Part shown: one piece after another, positions 30,422-38,370 of the stretch
How the letters are laid out: every line of letters begins with the position of its first letter
Position numbering within the stretch: position 1 is the first letter of the stretch
Origin: Salicibibacter cibarius
Lineage (GTDB): Bacteria > Bacillota > Bacilli > Bacillales > Marinococcaceae
DNA length: 64,000 nt
Reading direction: 5' to 3'
Assembly (NCBI RefSeq): GCF_016495725.1
Contig: NZ_CP054705.1
Span: 1 to 64,000 of the forward strand
Notes under the pieces: generated by a model
Database searches by the model: none
What the model was told of the DNA's origin: nothing
Seen by the model: only the letters and a program-made list of their open reading frames with translations
Program-made: the position numbers and the translations under genes

Positions 30422-31175
30422 TGTTTGGCCGCTCATTTCGATCATCACCCCGAGCTACAATTCTAAAAACTATATTTCGGACGCGATTCGCTCCGTGCAA
30501 GCTCAAACGTACACAAACTGGGAAATGATCATTACCGATGATTGTTCCGCGGATAACACCGTCGCCGCCGTTCAGCCGTTTCTCGAAGATGAACGCATGA
30601 AGCTGATCCAACTTTCCGAGAACAGCGGACCCGGCGTGGCACGAAATACGTCCATCGAAGCAGCTAACGGTTGTTATCTCGCGTTTTTGGATGCCGATGA
30701 CCAGTGGCTGCCGGAAAAACTGGAGAAACAATTGCAGTTTATGCAGGAAGGGCAGATCGCCTTTTCATTTACCTCCTATCAAAAGGTAAAAAAAGATGGC
30801 ACGGACACCGGCACCATCGTCACTGTTCCCGAAAGGGTAGAATATGAACAGTTACTCAAACAGAATGTGATCGGTTGTTTAACGGTCATGTTGGATCGGG
30901 AGCGGGTCGGGGAAGTGAAGATGAACCCGATGCGCACGCGCCAAGATTTTGCGCTCTGGCTCAGCCTTTGCAGGCGAGGATGGCCGGCTTACGGCCTTCA
31001 AGAAGTGCTTGCCAAATACAGGGTCGTCGAGCATTCCATCTCGAGCAACAAGATAGCGATGGCCAAAAACAATTGGCGGATGTATCGGGATATTGAACAG
31101 CTAAGCTTGCCCCGCAGCCTTTGGTATTTTTTTCATTACGTATACAGGAGCATGAGGAAATATTTGGAAAAATGA
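30405..31175 (+). CDS. Glycosyltransferase family 2, TuaG-like
   Basis: This 256-residue GT-A enzyme resembles B. subtilis TuaG of teichuronic acid synthesis. It shares an ISIITPSYN start, ITDDCSADNT, LAFLDADDQWLPEKLE with the DxD metal site, FSFTSYQ, IGCLTVMLDR, and a tail with SISSNK and SLWYFFHYVYRS. Several starts are close together (GTG 30402, ATG 30405, ATG 30411) and none has a strong ribosome-binding site, consistent with coupling to the upstream gene. The closeness to TuaG supports a uronic-acid-containing wall polymer. Confidence 0.87.
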   Translation: MNMHNDVWPLISIITPSYNSKNYISDAIRSVQAQTYTNWEMIITDDCSADNTVAAVQPFLEDERMKLIQLSENSGPGVARNTSIEAANGCYLAFLDADDQWLPEKLEKQLQFMQEGQIAFSFTSYQKVKKDGTDTGTIVTVPERVEYEQLLKQNVIGCLTVMLDRERVGEVKMNPMRTRQDFALWLSLCRRGWPAYGLQEVLAKYRVVEHSISSNKIAMAKNNWRMYRDIEQLSLPRSLWYFFHYVYRSMRKYLEK

Positions 31176-31204
31176 TGGCAAGGATGCCGGGGAGCGAGGG
31201 GCGC

Positions 31205-31800
31205 GCAGTCGTCCCCCAAACGAAGGCAAAGTTGCTGCTAGAGGGACGAGGAGCCCGAAGTAATCCCTCAAACGGCGTTCGGGCTGCTCCGAGAGGAAGA
31301 AGGAGCCCGAAGTAATCCCTCAAACGGCAGACGAGCTGCTCCGAGAGGAAGAAGAAGCCCGAAGTAATCCCTCAAACGGCAGTCGAGCTGCTCCGAGGGG
31401 AACAAGAGGCCCAAAGTAATCCCTCAAACGGCGTTCGGGCTGCTCCGAGAGGAAGAAGAGGCCCGAAGTAATCCCCCAAACGGCGGGCGGGCTGCTCCGA
31501 GAGGAAGAAGGAGCCCGAAGTAATCCCTCAAATGGCGGGCGGGCTGTCCCGAGAGGAAGAAGGAGCCCGAAGTAATCCCTCAAACGGCGTTCGGGCTGCT
31601 CCGAGAGGAACAGGAGGCCCGAAGTAATCCCTCAAACGGCAGTCGAGCTGCTCCGAGAGGAAGAAGAAGCCCGAAGTAATCCCTCAAACGGCAGTCGAGC
31701 TGCTCCGAGGGGAACAAGGAGCCCGAAGTAATCCCTCAAACAGTGGACGGGCTGTTCCGAGAGGAAGAAGAGGCATCAAAGTAATCGCCGTCCCTCTCAA
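31205..31800. repeat. 52-bp tandem repeat array, about 11 units
   Basis: AGTAATCCCTCAAACGG starts successive units, with TAATCC at 31261, 31313, 31365, 31417, 31469, 31521, 31573, 31625, 31677 and 31729, then 31782. A degenerate copy is at 31209. Each unit contains TCGGGCTGCTCC and GGAGCCCGA as an imperfect hairpin. 52 is not a multiple of three, so it is not a coding repeat. Confidence 0.95.
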
Positions 31801-31862
31801 AATGGGTATGAGCACCATCATGCGGACCTACGGGGATGGCGAATAATGGGAAAAAAGAATTT

Positions 31863-31892
31863 TTGAGCTAGACCACTTTGTTGTAGTAAAAT
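31863..31892 (+). promoter_or_regulatory. Promoter of the ABC exporter genes
   Basis: TTGAGC (31863-31868), an 18-bp spacer and TAAAAT (31887-31892), 39 bp before the permease ATG. Confidence 0.6.
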
Positions 31893-31931
31893 GATAGGTT
31901 GGATAGGCACGGAAAAGATAGGCGGAATTTT

Positions 31932-32726
31932 ATGCGACAATATGTACAGGAAATCCAAAAAAGAAAAGACCTCTTGGTCTACCTCGTAAAATCAGGGTTG
32001 AAGGCCGAGAACCGCAATAGCTATTTAGGCTACTTTTGGTGGTTGTTGGACCCTTTGCTCAACGTCCTCGTTTATTATTTTCTGGTTGGAGTTTTGCTGG
32101 ACCGCGGCGGGGACAACTTTGCCGTCTTTCTCGTCATCGGTTTGGTCGCCTGGCGTTGGATTAACACGACGGTGAATAGCTCAGCAAAAGCGATTTTAAA
32201 ATATTCATCGATCATTAATCAGGTCTATTTGCCGAAAGCAATTTTTCCGATGACGATTACATCGACGCAATTGATCAACTTCGCTTTCGGGCTCATTATT
32301 ATCGCTTCATTTTTAGTTGCTACGGGGACCGTTCCCGGATGGCAAATCGTGTTTTTGCCGGTGATTATTCTTATTCAATACTTGTTTTTATTGGCGATTA
32401 GTTTGTTCTTGGCCTATGTCAGTGTGTTTATTCGTGATATAGACAATGTTATGACGCACGTAACACGGGTGTTTTTTTATGCATCCCCGATCATTTGGGA
32501 AGGCGGACGATTAGGTCCGGCGGCCGAAGATAACCTTTGGATAGAGATCCTTGTCACCGTCAACCCTATAGCACATATCGTAACCGGATACAGAGATATT
32601 CTCATGGAGCAATCCATGCCGGATTGGACCGGATTGTTATTGATCGGATTTTTCTCGATCGTAGCGATTGTTCTCCTGATTTATTATTACAGCCGGAATG
32701 AACATAAAATTATTAAGGCATTGTGA
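31932..32726 (+). CDS. Polysaccharide/teichoic acid export ABC permease (TagG-like)
   Basis: This 264-residue ABC2-type membrane protein has about six hydrophobic spans, the N-terminal signature RNSYLGYFWWLLDPLLN of TagG/Wzm permeases and a conserved PIIW segment. It should form the channel that moves the undecaprenol-linked polymer across the membrane with the next gene product. The ATG at 31932 (TAGGCGGA upstream) gives the usual short amphipathic N-terminus. The open frame from 31899 has no ribosome-binding site. Confidence 0.9.
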   Translation: MRQYVQEIQKRKDLLVYLVKSGLKAENRNSYLGYFWWLLDPLLNVLVYYFLVGVLLDRGGDNFAVFLVIGLVAWRWINTTVNSSAKAILKYSSIINQVYLPKAIFPMTITSTQLINFAFGLIIIASFLVATGTVPGWQIVFLPVIILIQYLFLLAISLFLAYVSVFIRDIDNVMTHVTRVFFYASPIIWEGGRLGPAAEDNLWIEILVTVNPIAHIVTGYRDILMEQSMPDWTGLLLIGFFSIVAIVLLIYYYSRNEHKIIKAL

Positions 32727-32738
32727 GAAGGGTAGCTC

Positions 32739-34316
32739 ATGGTAACTTTACAAAAATCACATGATTCAAAGGATGGCACCGGAGAGGTTGTAATGCAGGC
32801 CGACAGTCTCGGCGTGTCGTTTCAGTCCGGGCATAAAGATGATTATAAATCCCATATCTTCAATATGTTTACAAAAGATAAACCCGAAGCGGAAAAAAAT
32901 AAAACGGTCTGGCCGTTGAGAAATATTGATTTTACCGGCTATCAAGGGGAGATTTTAGGGATTATCGGATCGAACGGATCCGGGAAAACGACGCTTTGCA
33001 AAATGATTTCGGGCATTTTGCATCCGGATGAAGGCCGTATTCACGTCGATGGCAAAGTGACCGCCCTTTTTTCCATGGGAATGGGCTTTAACAAAGAATT
33101 GACGGGTCGTGAAAATGCCTATTTGAACGGGATGATGCTCGGTGTCACGAAGAAAAAAGTGACGGAGTTCATTGATCAAATTCAGGAATTCGCCGGTCTT
33201 GGTTCATTTTTTGAACAACCGATGAAGATGTACTCCAGCGGAATGAAAGCAAGGCTCGGTTTCAGCGTCGCCGCGCATCTGGAACCGGAGATCCTCATTC
33301 TCGATGAGGCGTTAAATACCGGGGACACGGCTTTTGGCAATAAAGCGGCGGAGAAAATGCAGGAGTTGGTGCAAAAAGCAAAGATGGTCATCCTCGTCAC
33401 CCACAGCATTAATTTCGCGACGAAAAACTGCGACCGTTTAATGTGGCTCGACAAGGGCGTCGTGAGGGATGTAGGAGACCCTGACGAAGTCGCGGAGAAC
33501 TACTTGGCGACGATCCCGGATAAAGGCAAAAAGCGCAGAAGAAAACTGGAATTACAGAAAACGGAAGCGGATGTGAAAGAAAAGCCTGTTCTGGAAGCAG
33601 AAAACCTGGGATTATATTACCCGATGAAAAAAGGTAAATTTTGGGCGCTGAAAGACGTGAGCTTTACGATTAACGAAGGAGAAATCGTCGGCATCATCGG
33701 CCACAACGGCGCCGGGAAAAGCACGATCTGTAAAGTGCTGACGAATATCATTAAACCGGATATCGGGACGTTTGACATGCAAGGGGAAACGACGGCACTC
33801 CTTAATTACGGCACCGGCTTCAACGATCAACTGACGGGCGCCGACAACGTGTATTTGAATGGCATGTTCATGGGCTTGCCGAAAACGTATCTTCATGAGA
33901 AATACCCGGAAATCGTGCGTTTTTCCGAACTCCATAAATTTATGGAACGCCCGATCAAATATTATTCCAGCGGCATGCGGGCAAGGCTCGGATTCAGCAT
34001 CGCCGCAACGTTGCAACCGGATATTTTTATTATCGACGAAGCATTGTCCACGGGAGACATCGCCTTCCAACAAAAAGCAAGCGAGAAAATCCAAGACATG
34101 ATGGAAAGCGCAAAAGCCGTCATCATCGTCTCCCACAGCATGAGTTTTGTGGAGAAAGTATGCACGCGCGCCATCTGGATGGAACAAGGCACCGTCAAAT
34201 ACGACGGCGAAGCTGGGGAAACCGTGAACCTCTACAAGGGGCAAGTAAAAGGAAAAGTCGGCAAGAAAGTGAAAAGAAGAAAACAAAGAAGAAAACAAAA
34301 GAGCGCAAGTAAGTGA
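32739..34316 (+). CDS. Polysaccharide export ABC ATPase with two fused nucleotide-binding domains (TagH-like)
   Basis: TagH/Wzt-type ATPases usually carry one ATPase domain and work as dimers. This 525-residue protein has two. Domain 1 has Walker A GSNGSGKTT at residues 77-85, the signature YSSGMKARLGFS and Walker B ILILDEALNTGD. Domain 2 has Walker A GHNGAGKST at about 321, signature YSSGMRARLGFS and Walker B IFIIDEALSTGD. The halves are clearly homologous, so a gene duplication and fusion gives a built-in dimer. The C-terminal 20 residues are almost only K and R. It starts 12 nt after the permease. Confidence 0.9.
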   Translation: MVTLQKSHDSKDGTGEVVMQADSLGVSFQSGHKDDYKSHIFNMFTKDKPEAEKNKTVWPLRNIDFTGYQGEILGIIGSNGSGKTTLCKMISGILHPDEGRIHVDGKVTALFSMGMGFNKELTGRENAYLNGMMLGVTKKKVTEFIDQIQEFAGLGSFFEQPMKMYSSGMKARLGFSVAAHLEPEILILDEALNTGDTAFGNKAAEKMQELVQKAKMVILVTHSINFATKNCDRLMWLDKGVVRDVGDPDEVAENYLATIPDKGKKRRRKLELQKTEADVKEKPVLEAENLGLYYPMKKGKFWALKDVSFTINEGEIVGIIGHNGAGKSTICKVLTNIIKPDIGTFDMQGETTALLNYGTGFNDQLTGADNVYLNGMFMGLPKTYLHEKYPEIVRFSELHKFMERPIKYYSSGMRARLGFSIAATLQPDIFIIDEALSTGDIAFQQKASEKIQDMMESAKAVIIVSHSMSFVEKVCTRAIWMEQGTVKYDGEAGETVNLYKGQVKGKVGKKVKRRKQRRKQKSASK

Positions 34317-34330
34317 GGGTTTTGCCTTGG

Positions 34331-34530
34331 TTCGGACACTTTTTCGGGAGAGAATCGACCATATGTCCGAACCGAGGGCGGATTCGGACACTCTAGCGGA
34401 GAAACACAGGCGAATTGTCCAAACTAAGGCGGAGCTCGGACAATATTACGGGGAAGCATGCGAAAATTGTCCGAACCGAGGTCGACCTCGGACACTTTTA
34501 CGGAAATGCACGCATAGATTGTCCGAATGG
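34331..34530. repeat. 52-bp-period array, word TTCGGACA/TGTCCGAA
   Basis: The core TCGGA is at 34332, 34384, 34436 and 34488. Inverted TGTCC(G/A)AA is at 34364, 34416, 34468 and 34520. Both strands have exactly 52-bp spacing and the inverted word sits 33 bp into each unit. It fills the gap between the exporter and the next glycosyltransferase. Confidence 0.9.
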
Positions 34531-34575
34531 GCAGGGCAGTTTTTTCAAGGCAATATGATCACTAAATAAGACTGG

Positions 34576-36555
34576 ATGTTGAAACTCATGTTAAAAGCAC
34601 TCGCGCAGCAAGTAACTAACCTCTTGGAATTGCTGATTAATCGTTTATTTCCTCCTGAACGAAAACGTAATATCAGTGAAAAACTGACCCAGAAGCAAAA
34701 AGACACCATCAAGAAACTTTTATTTATGGGGAAGTATCAAACGCAAGAGCGTGAGGTAAGACGAGTAAAGCACCTTCTCTATAATCTTGGGTTTACAGAA
34801 CGTGGGCTTACGGAGCTTGAGACATTCTATTATCAAAACGAAGACCAATATTTAAAAAAACTGGCGGCTTGGGAGCTGTTATTATGGCATGCAAACCAAT
34901 ATACCGAAGAGGGAGCCAAAAAATGCCTGGAGTTGTTGTCCGAGGTTGTTAAAGATGAAAAGGACTCTGTTCACATTCGCATAGCAGCCATTATGACGGC
35001 GGAGTGCCTGAATCGATTAGGGAAAGCAGGGGAAGCCAAGCACGTTCTTTCACCTTTGCTTGAATCAGCTAAAGGTGAAAGTCCCCACCCTGATCTTTTT
35101 CTCGCAGCAGCAAATTTGGAATCTTCCATCACGGAAAAAGTACAGTGGATTAATAAAGCTTTGACGATAAACGGTATTTCGATGATTAAGATGGAAACCT
35201 CTGTTTCGACTTCCCCCTATGACAGTATTATTGTTGATCGTACTCAAGAAACACGGAAATGTCTATTATCCGAGCCGTACCCGCTCGTTACCGTCATCAT
35301 GCCTGTTTATAATGCCGAAGACGTTATCGACACATCGCTTAAATCTATGCTAGAACAAACATGGACAAACCTGGAAATTTTAGTGACAGATGACTGTAGC
35401 AAGGACGCAACAGCCACAATCGTGGAAGCGTATGCTGCCAATGACTCAAGAATTCAACTCATTAAGGCGACATCGAACGGAGGCGCATATCCCGCACGAA
35501 ACTTGGCACTAAAAGAAGCGACCGGTGAATTCATCACCGTCAATGATGCTGATGACTGGTCTCATCCAGAGAAAATTGAAACACAAGTTAATCATTTGCT
35601 TGAAAATAAAACAGTAATCGGAAATATGTCCGAACAGGCACGGGCGACAAATGATCTCACTTTTTATCGCAGAGGCAAGCCAGGGACGTATATATTTAGC
35701 AATATGTCATCGTTCATGTTTCGTCGTAAGCCAGTAATGGATACGATCGGATTCTGGGATTCTGTTCGCTTTGCGGCCGATTCCGAGTTTATTCGGCGTA
35801 TTAAGAAAGTGTTTGGCGAAAAATCCATTGCATACCTAACGACAGGTCCGCTCTCTTTTCAACGGCAATCCGATACGTCTTTAACCGGAAACCAAGCCTT
35901 TGGATACCACGGATTTAAAATGGGGGCAAGAAAAGAGTACGAAGAAGCGCATGATTATTTTCATCAAACGACCAAGAACTTATGTTACCCCTTTCCTCTA
36001 AAATCCCGGCCATTTGCTGTCCCCGAGCCGATGTGGCCGAATAGGGAAGAGAAGCATGGCGGTCAGCGTCATTTTGACATCGTGATTGCTTCTGATTTCA
36101 GACTGGATGATCAAAACACTGTATTCAATTCAACGGAAATTCTTTCACAAACACAAAAACATGCGCGAATCGGGCTTATCCAGCTCTCTCAATATAATGT
36201 TTCACCGGATCGCCCCGTTCATCCAAATGTACGCAGATTATTGGATGGAGATCGCGTACAAATGCTTGTTTACGGAGAGAAAATCTCTTGTGATACCTTG
36301 ATTATCAGACATCTACCGTCTTTGCAGGAATGGCAACGCTATGTTCCGGATGTGAAAGCCGGGCAAGTGCATGTGGTCATCAATCACCTTTCGCAACGTT
36401 TTCAACAATGGCAAACGCATGTGAAAGAATTCTTTGGCGAATCGGGTATATGGTATCCTTTGAACCCTTCTATTTACAAAGAGTTACAAGAAAACGACAC
36501 GGCATCAATCATCGTGGCAGATAGAGTCTGGACCCACAATGGTAAGCCTCAATAA
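34576..36555 (+). CDS. Large glycosyltransferase family 2 protein with helical N-terminus
   Basis: In this 659-residue protein, residues about 1-200 are helical and TPR-like (alternating leucines and KAGEAKHVLSPLLESA). Residues about 235-430 form a GT2 domain with VTVIMPVYNAEDVI, TDDCSKDAT, GGAYPARNLALKEATGEFITVNDADDW (metal site DAD) and a C-terminal helix. Residues about 490-655 form a third domain I do not recognise. The Gln/His-rich acceptor specificity is unknown. It is probably membrane-associated and adds sugars to the same polymer. No good ribosome-binding site is seen at the ATG 34576, and ATG 34588 is an alternative. Confidence 0.8.
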   Translation: MLKLMLKALAQQVTNLLELLINRLFPPERKRNISEKLTQKQKDTIKKLLFMGKYQTQEREVRRVKHLLYNLGFTERGLTELETFYYQNEDQYLKKLAAWELLLWHANQYTEEGAKKCLELLSEVVKDEKDSVHIRIAAIMTAECLNRLGKAGEAKHVLSPLLESAKGESPHPDLFLAAANLESSITEKVQWINKALTINGISMIKMETSVSTSPYDSIIVDRTQETRKCLLSEPYPLVTVIMPVYNAEDVIDTSLKSMLEQTWTNLEILVTDDCSKDATATIVEAYAANDSRIQLIKATSNGGAYPARNLALKEATGEFITVNDADDWSHPEKIETQVNHLLENKTVIGNMSEQARATNDLTFYRRGKPGTYIFSNMSSFMFRRKPVMDTIGFWDSVRFAADSEFIRRIKKVFGEKSIAYLTTGPLSFQRQSDTSLTGNQAFGYHGFKMGARKEYEEAHDYFHQTTKNLCYPFPLKSRPFAVPEPMWPNREEKHGGQRHFDIVIASDFRLDDQNTVFNSTEILSQTQKHARIGLIQLSQYNVSPDRPVHPNVRRLLDGDRVQMLVYGEKISCDTLIIRHLPSLQEWQRYVPDVKAGQVHVVINHLSQRFQQWQTHVKEFFGESGIWYPLNPSIYKELQENDTASIIVADRVWTHNGKPQ

Positions 36556-36570
36556 AAGGGGAGTTAATGG

Positions 36571-36810
36571 TTGGAAAAGGATAATAACACGTATGAATCA
36601 TTAGCCCTTCAACAAAAGCGAAATGAACAACTCGTTCATGATATAATGCATGTAGAACAACAAATTGCAGAGGCAAAGAAAGAAAACGAAGAAGTTGCGG
36701 AAGAAAAAGAACACTATGAACGAAAATGTGCCGAGATTGAACGAAGCCTGTTGTGGAAAGGCTCCAAACCGATACGGAAACTCAAGGCATGGCGAAAGCG
36801 TACCAAATAG
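36571..36810 (+). CDS. Small coiled-coil protein with the locus C-terminal motif
   Basis: This 79-residue protein starts at a TTG with GGGGAG well placed upstream. Residues 10-58 form a highly charged coiled coil (many E, K, Q). The end, SLLWKGSKPIRKLKAWRKR, resembles the C-terminal S-x-SWR-x-T-x-PLR motif found on six larger proteins of this locus, making it look like the detached tail of one of them. It ends 30 nt before the next gene and is probably co-transcribed. Function unknown. Confidence 0.65.
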   Translation: MEKDNNTYESLALQQKRNEQLVHDIMHVEQQIAEAKKENEEVAEEKEHYERKCAEIERSLLWKGSKPIRKLKAWRKRTK

Positions 36811-36839
36811 TACTGCCAAGCCGTTGGAGGCGTTTATCT

Positions 36840-38354
36840 TTGAAAAACAACGATTCTGTCCGTCAACAATTGCAAGCTGAATATGAGAGAGAAGAAGAAT
36901 TGTTGCGTACATTGCTGCAGCGGGGAGCTGAATTGGAGAAAGTTACAAATGAGAAAAAAAGCAATGCAAAAGAACGGAATCGTTTAAAGCGAAGATATAC
37001 GTCATTGCGTAAATACCGTTTGTGGGCTTTCACATGGCTTGAAAGAAAAGTGTCAAGCGTTATACGGACAAGCAAGGGGCGCATACAATCTTTTTTGCTA
37101 AGCACCAGTCATAAGGCTGTTCTGGAACAAAACAAAAAGCTTTCAGAAGAAAATACGCGGCTTAAAAAAGAAACAGTGTCTCTTCATCAACAGCTTCGAA
37201 ACGAAAAAAAACAAGCAGGTACGACAATCATGGACTGGCAAAACATGAATCAAGAGCAACTTGAAAATAGCTTACAGAAGACAAAAGAAGACGGACATAT
37301 GCTTGATTATTTGCAAGACCTTATTATGAAAAGAAGTGTTCATGATAAAAATTATCGCTCTGCACTTAAGTACGCATCTCTTCTTTATAGCGATGATTCA
37401 TTGGCGGCTAAGCACAAGGTCTATCAAACATTGTTGGAAGGTTTAAAAATCGAAGAGGTTCCGGAAATTTTAATCCGATCAAAGTCAGACCAAAAGGACG
37501 ATACGGTTTCCCTTCAAAAAATCGCATCCTTCAGTACTTCTCTCACTTTGCAATCAAGAATCAGACAACTTGAAGCATTCAGGCCGGAATGGGAACTTGA
37601 TGACAAAACAACGGCCTACACCTTTATTGATGAGCTCGAGGTCCGAAGGCCATGGGTATCTGAAGAACATTTTTCGCATACGACGATTCCTGAAAAAGAA
37701 GGAACTGTCATTAAACCGGTGTATGGGGCAGGCTCCCGCGGGGTGTACATCGTTTTTGCATTTGATCGTATACAAGATGTGAAAAGATCGAGAATGCTTA
37801 GCAGTTGGGATGCCTTTATAGCTAGTATGCGGGAAGATCTGGCACTAGGTTTGGTTAGCGATGATCAATGGCTGGCTGAAGAGTTGCTTTATGAAAACAA
37901 TGAAACACAAACGCCGGCACGAGATATAAAATTTTATTGTTTTTACGGGAAGGTTGGCCTCATTCTGGAAATCAGACGTTTTCCGAAGGTGGAATACTGT
38001 TGGTGGACAGCAGATGGAGAACGTGTGCATACGGGTAAATATGAGGAAAAGCTTTTCGAGGGCGAAGGCGTTTCACAAGATCAAGTGGATCTGGCTGCTT
38101 TCATCAGTTCCGAAATTCCCACTCCATTTATCAGGATCGATTTTTTGAAGACAGAAGAAGGACTAGTGTTTGGAGAGTTCGCGGCCAAACCGGGAAAATA
38201 TGATGAGTTTGATCAACAGACGGACTGCCAACTTGGCAATGAATTCTTAGAGGCGCAAGGACGTCTTTTAACGGATTTAATACAAGGGAAATCATTTAGC
38301 CATTTTAAGGCTTCCTTGGAACATGTTGGACGAAATGAGCAGTTGAATGTATGA
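36840..38354 (+). CDS. TupA-like ATP-grasp protein with coiled-coil N-terminus
   Basis: This protein of about 504 residues has a TupA-type ATP-grasp domain at residues about 240-495. VIKPVYGAGSRGVYIVF is the nucleotide loop, WLAEELLY follows, and DIKFYCFYGK with PFIRIDFLKTEEGLVFGEFAAKPG forms the metal site. TupA is the teichuronopeptide biosynthesis protein known from Bacillus halodurans. Residues 1-120 are coiled coil. The start is taken as the TTG at 36840 because GGAGG at 36826-36830 sits 9 nt before it. An in-frame ATG at 36789 overlaps the previous gene and lacks a ribosome-binding site. Confidence 0.82.
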   Translation: MKNNDSVRQQLQAEYEREEELLRTLLQRGAELEKVTNEKKSNAKERNRLKRRYTSLRKYRLWAFTWLERKVSSVIRTSKGRIQSFLLSTSHKAVLEQNKKLSEENTRLKKETVSLHQQLRNEKKQAGTTIMDWQNMNQEQLENSLQKTKEDGHMLDYLQDLIMKRSVHDKNYRSALKYASLLYSDDSLAAKHKVYQTLLEGLKIEEVPEILIRSKSDQKDDTVSLQKIASFSTSLTLQSRIRQLEAFRPEWELDDKTTAYTFIDELEVRRPWVSEEHFSHTTIPEKEGTVIKPVYGAGSRGVYIVFAFDRIQDVKRSRMLSSWDAFIASMREDLALGLVSDDQWLAEELLYENNETQTPARDIKFYCFYGKVGLILEIRRFPKVEYCWWTADGERVHTGKYEEKLFEGEGVSQDQVDLAAFISSEIPTPFIRIDFLKTEEGLVFGEFAAKPGKYDEFDQQTDCQLGNEFLEAQGRLLTDLIQGKSFSHFKASLEHVGRNEQLNV

Positions 38355-38370
38355 ATCAGAAGGTGATGGA

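Noticed and set aside
31205-31800. CRISPR-like array
   Set aside because: Whole 52-bp units are repeated with no distinct spacers, and no cas genes are present.
34327-34569. 80-codon open frame over the 52-bp array
   Set aside because: 52 bp is not a multiple of three, so the frame is incidental. The encoded peptide shows no repeat or family pattern.
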